From Bacteroidota bacterium (GTDB lineage Bacteria > Bacteroidota > Rhodothermia > JANXDC01), in contig JANXDC010000004.1 of assembly GCA_025059945.1 (NCBI GenBank), forward strand, positions 248,001-312,000: a stretch of 64,000 nt of DNA. The letters are read 5' to 3'. Both the position numbers and the translations under genes were made by a program. This document shows, piece by piece, positions 62,189-64,000 of the stretch. A model generated the notes under the pieces. That model searched no databases and was not told the origin of the DNA. It saw nothing but the letters and a program-made list of their open reading frames with translations. How positions within the stretch are numbered: position 1 is the first letter of the stretch; each line of letters opens with the position of its first letter.

Positions 62189-63442
62189 ATGAAAAACGAA
62201 CTGGTATCCTTATTTGCTGAACTGGCCCGGGAAAAGGGGATCGACCGGGACACGCTGCAGACGATCATCGAAGATGTGTTCCGGCTCATGTTGCGCAAAC
62301 GCTTCGGCAACGAGGAGCCCTTCGACGTGATCGTCAACTTCGACAAGGGTGATCTGCAGATCTGGCATGTGCGCGAGGTCGTCGAGGATGGGGCCGTTGA
62401 GGATCCGGTTTTGCAGATCCCCCTCTCCCAGGCTCGCCAGATCGATCCAGAATGCGAACTAGGGGAGGAGGTGGCCGAAGAGATCCAAATGAAAGCCTTC
62501 GATCGCCGCCTCATCCTCATGGCCAAGCAGCTCCTAAGCCAGAAGATCCGGGACATCGAGAAAGACAATATCTTCGAGGAATACTCCAAGATGATCGGCG
62601 AGATCGTCGTGGGCGATGTCTATCAGGTTCGCCGCGACGAGGTGCTGGTCAATCACGGTCGCACGGAGCTTATTCTGCCGAAAAAGGAACAAATCCCCAA
62701 GGATCGCTATCGCAAGGGGGATACGATTCGCGCCGTGATCAAGAGCGTGGAGCGCATCAACGGCAACCCACGCATCGTCATCAGCCGAGCCGATCCTTTG
62801 TTCCTGCAGCGTCTTTTTGAGATCGAGGTGCCGGAGATCTACGACGGGATCGTGGAGATCAAGAAGATCGTCCGGGAGCCCGGGGAGCGGGCCAAGGTGG
62901 CCGTGCTCTCCCACGATGACCGGGTCGATCCTGTGGGCGCCTGTGTGGGCATGAAGGGCGTGCGTATCCACGCCATCGTGCGAGAGCTCAACAACGAGAA
63001 CATCGACGTAATCGCCTGGACGGACGATCCCGTTGAGCTCATCCGGCGCGCCCTGCAACCGGCCAAAGTGCTGCAGGTGGAGCTCGATCAGGCTAACCGG
63101 CGTGCTCGGGTGCTAGTCAAGCCCGATCAAGTGGCGCTGGCCATCGGCAAGGGGGGGCAGAACATTCGCCTGGCTTCGGCGCTGACAGGCTATGAGATCG
63201 ATGTGTATCGCGACATCGACCAGAGCGAAGAGGACGTGCCTCTGGAGGAGTTTGCCGACGAAATAGCTCCCGAGATCATCGAACGGCTTAAGGCGATCGG
63301 CTGCGACACCGCCCGCTCTGTGCTGCAGCTCAGCCAGGTTGAGCTTGAACGCCGCACGGGGCTTCCGGCCAGCGTGATCCAAGAGATCTACCGGATCTTG
63401 GAGGAGGAGTTCGAGGAGGGCGAATACGAGGAGGAAGCGTAA
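62189..63442 (+). CDS. nusA: Transcription termination/antitermination factor NusA
   Basis: RNA polymerase-binding elongation factor. An N-terminal RNAP-binding domain (about 1-125) is followed by S1 (GEIVVGDVYQVRRDEVLVNHG in parts), KH1 (DPVGACVGMKGVRIHAIVREL) and KH2 (VALAIGKGGQNIRLASALTG). A short acidic C-terminus has one helix-hairpin segment (LKAIGCDTARSVLQLS). 417 aa. I took the ATG at 62189; a TTG at 62180 is also in frame. Confidence 0.95.
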   Translation: MKNELVSLFAELAREKGIDRDTLQTIIEDVFRLMLRKRFGNEEPFDVIVNFDKGDLQIWHVREVVEDGAVEDPVLQIPLSQARQIDPECELGEEVAEEIQMKAFDRRLILMAKQLLSQKIRDIEKDNIFEEYSKMIGEIVVGDVYQVRRDEVLVNHGRTELILPKKEQIPKDRYRKGDTIRAVIKSVERINGNPRIVISRADPLFLQRLFEIEVPEIYDGIVEIKKIVREPGERAKVAVLSHDDRVDPVGACVGMKGVRIHAIVRELNNENIDVIAWTDDPVELIRRALQPAKVLQVELDQANRRARVLVKPDQVALAIGKGGQNIRLASALTGYEIDVYRDIDQSEEDVPLEEFADEIAPEIIERLKAIGCDTARSVLQLSQVELERRTGLPASVIQEIYRILEEEFEEGEYEEEA

Positions 63443-63451
63443 CGGACGCCT

Positions 63452-64000
63452 ATGGCCCAAGTGCGTTTATTTAAAGTCGCCCGCGAGCTGAACCTGGGCA
63501 CCGATACCATCGTGGCCCACTTGCGGAAGAAGGGCTTCGACATCGAGAACAACCCCAATGCGAAGCTCACCGACGAGATGTACGTGGAGATCCTGACGCA
63601 TTTCCGCAAGGATAAAGAGGCCTTCGAGCGGCATCGGCGCAAGGAGCAGCTGTTTCGGGAGCGCGAGGAGCAGCGCAAGCGCCTCCGGCATGAGGTGGTG
63701 ACCGTGGACTCTGAGGTGGGCGAGGTTGTGGTGGCCGAACCCCCCGCAGCCCCTGAACCCTCTGTGGGGGCGCCAGCCGAGCTCGAGCCCCCTACGGAAC
63801 CCGTTGAGGTCCTAGAGGCCGCTCTTGAGGAGCCTCAAGAGGCCCCTCCGGTGGTGTCCGAAGAGGTGGCCTCAGAGCCCGCTGGTGAGGTCCCGTCCCC
63901 TTCGCAAGAGCCTGAGCCTCTTGCTGAGCCTGTCTCCGCTTCTGAGGAGCCCCACGAATCGGTTTTGTCCCCTCCCTCTGGTGAGGTCATTCGGGCTAAG
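63452..64000 (+). CDS. infB: Translation initiation factor IF-2, N-terminal part
   Basis: The first 183 codons; the gene runs off the window. The N-terminal domain VRLFKVARELNLGTDTIVAHL then KKGFDIENNPNAKL is the version typical of Bacteroidota IF-2. It is followed by a basic coiled-coil and a long Pro/Glu/Ala-rich low-complexity linker (from about residue 95). The GTPase domain is not reached. Starts 9 bp after nusA. Confidence 0.95.
   Translation, partial: MAQVRLFKVARELNLGTDTIVAHLRKKGFDIENNPNAKLTDEMYVEILTHFRKDKEAFERHRRKEQLFREREEQRKRLRHEVVTVDSEVGEVVVAEPPAAPEPSVGAPAELEPPTEPVEVLEAALEEPQEAPPVVSEEVASEPAGEVPSPSQEPEPLAEPVSASEEPHESVLSPPSGEVIRAK

Overview
The window is a gene-dense stretch of chromosome from a high-GC member of the Bacteroidota/Rhodothermota group. 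I infer the lineage from several signs. They are a TonB-dependent receptor with a carboxypeptidase-like plug extension, a PorV-type barrel, a GWxTD protein, a secreted family often labelled 'asparagine synthetase B', a xanthorhodopsin-type proton pump, and promoters of the TTG-N21-TAnnTTTG type in front of both tRNA units and rimP. No insertion sequence, prophage, rRNA or CRISPR array was seen. Nearly all genes are packed in operons with 1-17 bp overlaps.

Layout. 1-4600: priA (cut by the window edge), a MoeB/ThiF-rhodanese fusion, dapB and a membrane transglutaminase-like protein. 4700-4900: a tRNA-Val unit with promoter and terminator. 5000-9770: a five-gene operon of BioD-like, MEMO-like, DUF2520, RecO and HtrA proteins; the first two lack key active-site residues. 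9900-11140: an AT-richer xanthorhodopsin-like gene and the only long non-coding stretch. 11140-20250: a cell-surface block of TonB-dependent receptor, large secreted protein, PorV-like barrel and GWxTD protein. 20350-23670: fabF, an inositol-phosphatase-like gene and a nucleotide-sugar dehydrogenase. 23700-28600 (minus): an operon of RuBisCO-like protein, cupin, dapD, LOG protein and lytic transglycosylase, followed by a TPR protein gene.

28700-36650: WbqC-like, DUF4359-like, the 'asparagine synthetase B'-like family with a TPR partner, a Tat-signal class V aminotransferase, family 5 uracil-DNA glycosylase and a D-aminoacylase-like lipoprotein. 36750-37170: a Pro-Arg-His-Glu tRNA array. 37250-48200: tatC-glyA-rpiB-DUF4159 and a six-gene metabolic operon (phosphoesterase, glycosyltransferase fusion, accA, thioesterase, ppa, nadC), both on the minus strand. 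48250-55930: pdxH, rdgB, a membrane-bound CHASE2 sigma-54 activator, dprA and polA. 55920-61600: an apparent energy-transduction operon (giant TPR protein, small secreted protein, ExbB, two ExbD-like proteins, TonB/AgmX-like protein). 61600-64000: rimP-nusA-infB with a structured leader.

The main leads are these: the overlapping RuBisCO-like/cupin pair, which matches the methylthioadenosine-isoprenoid shunt of Rhodospirillum rubrum; the antenna-competent rhodopsin on a low-GC island; the paired degenerate BioD-like and MEMO-like proteins; and the ExbB/ExbD operon in which one ExbD has Asn in place of the proton-carrying Asp.
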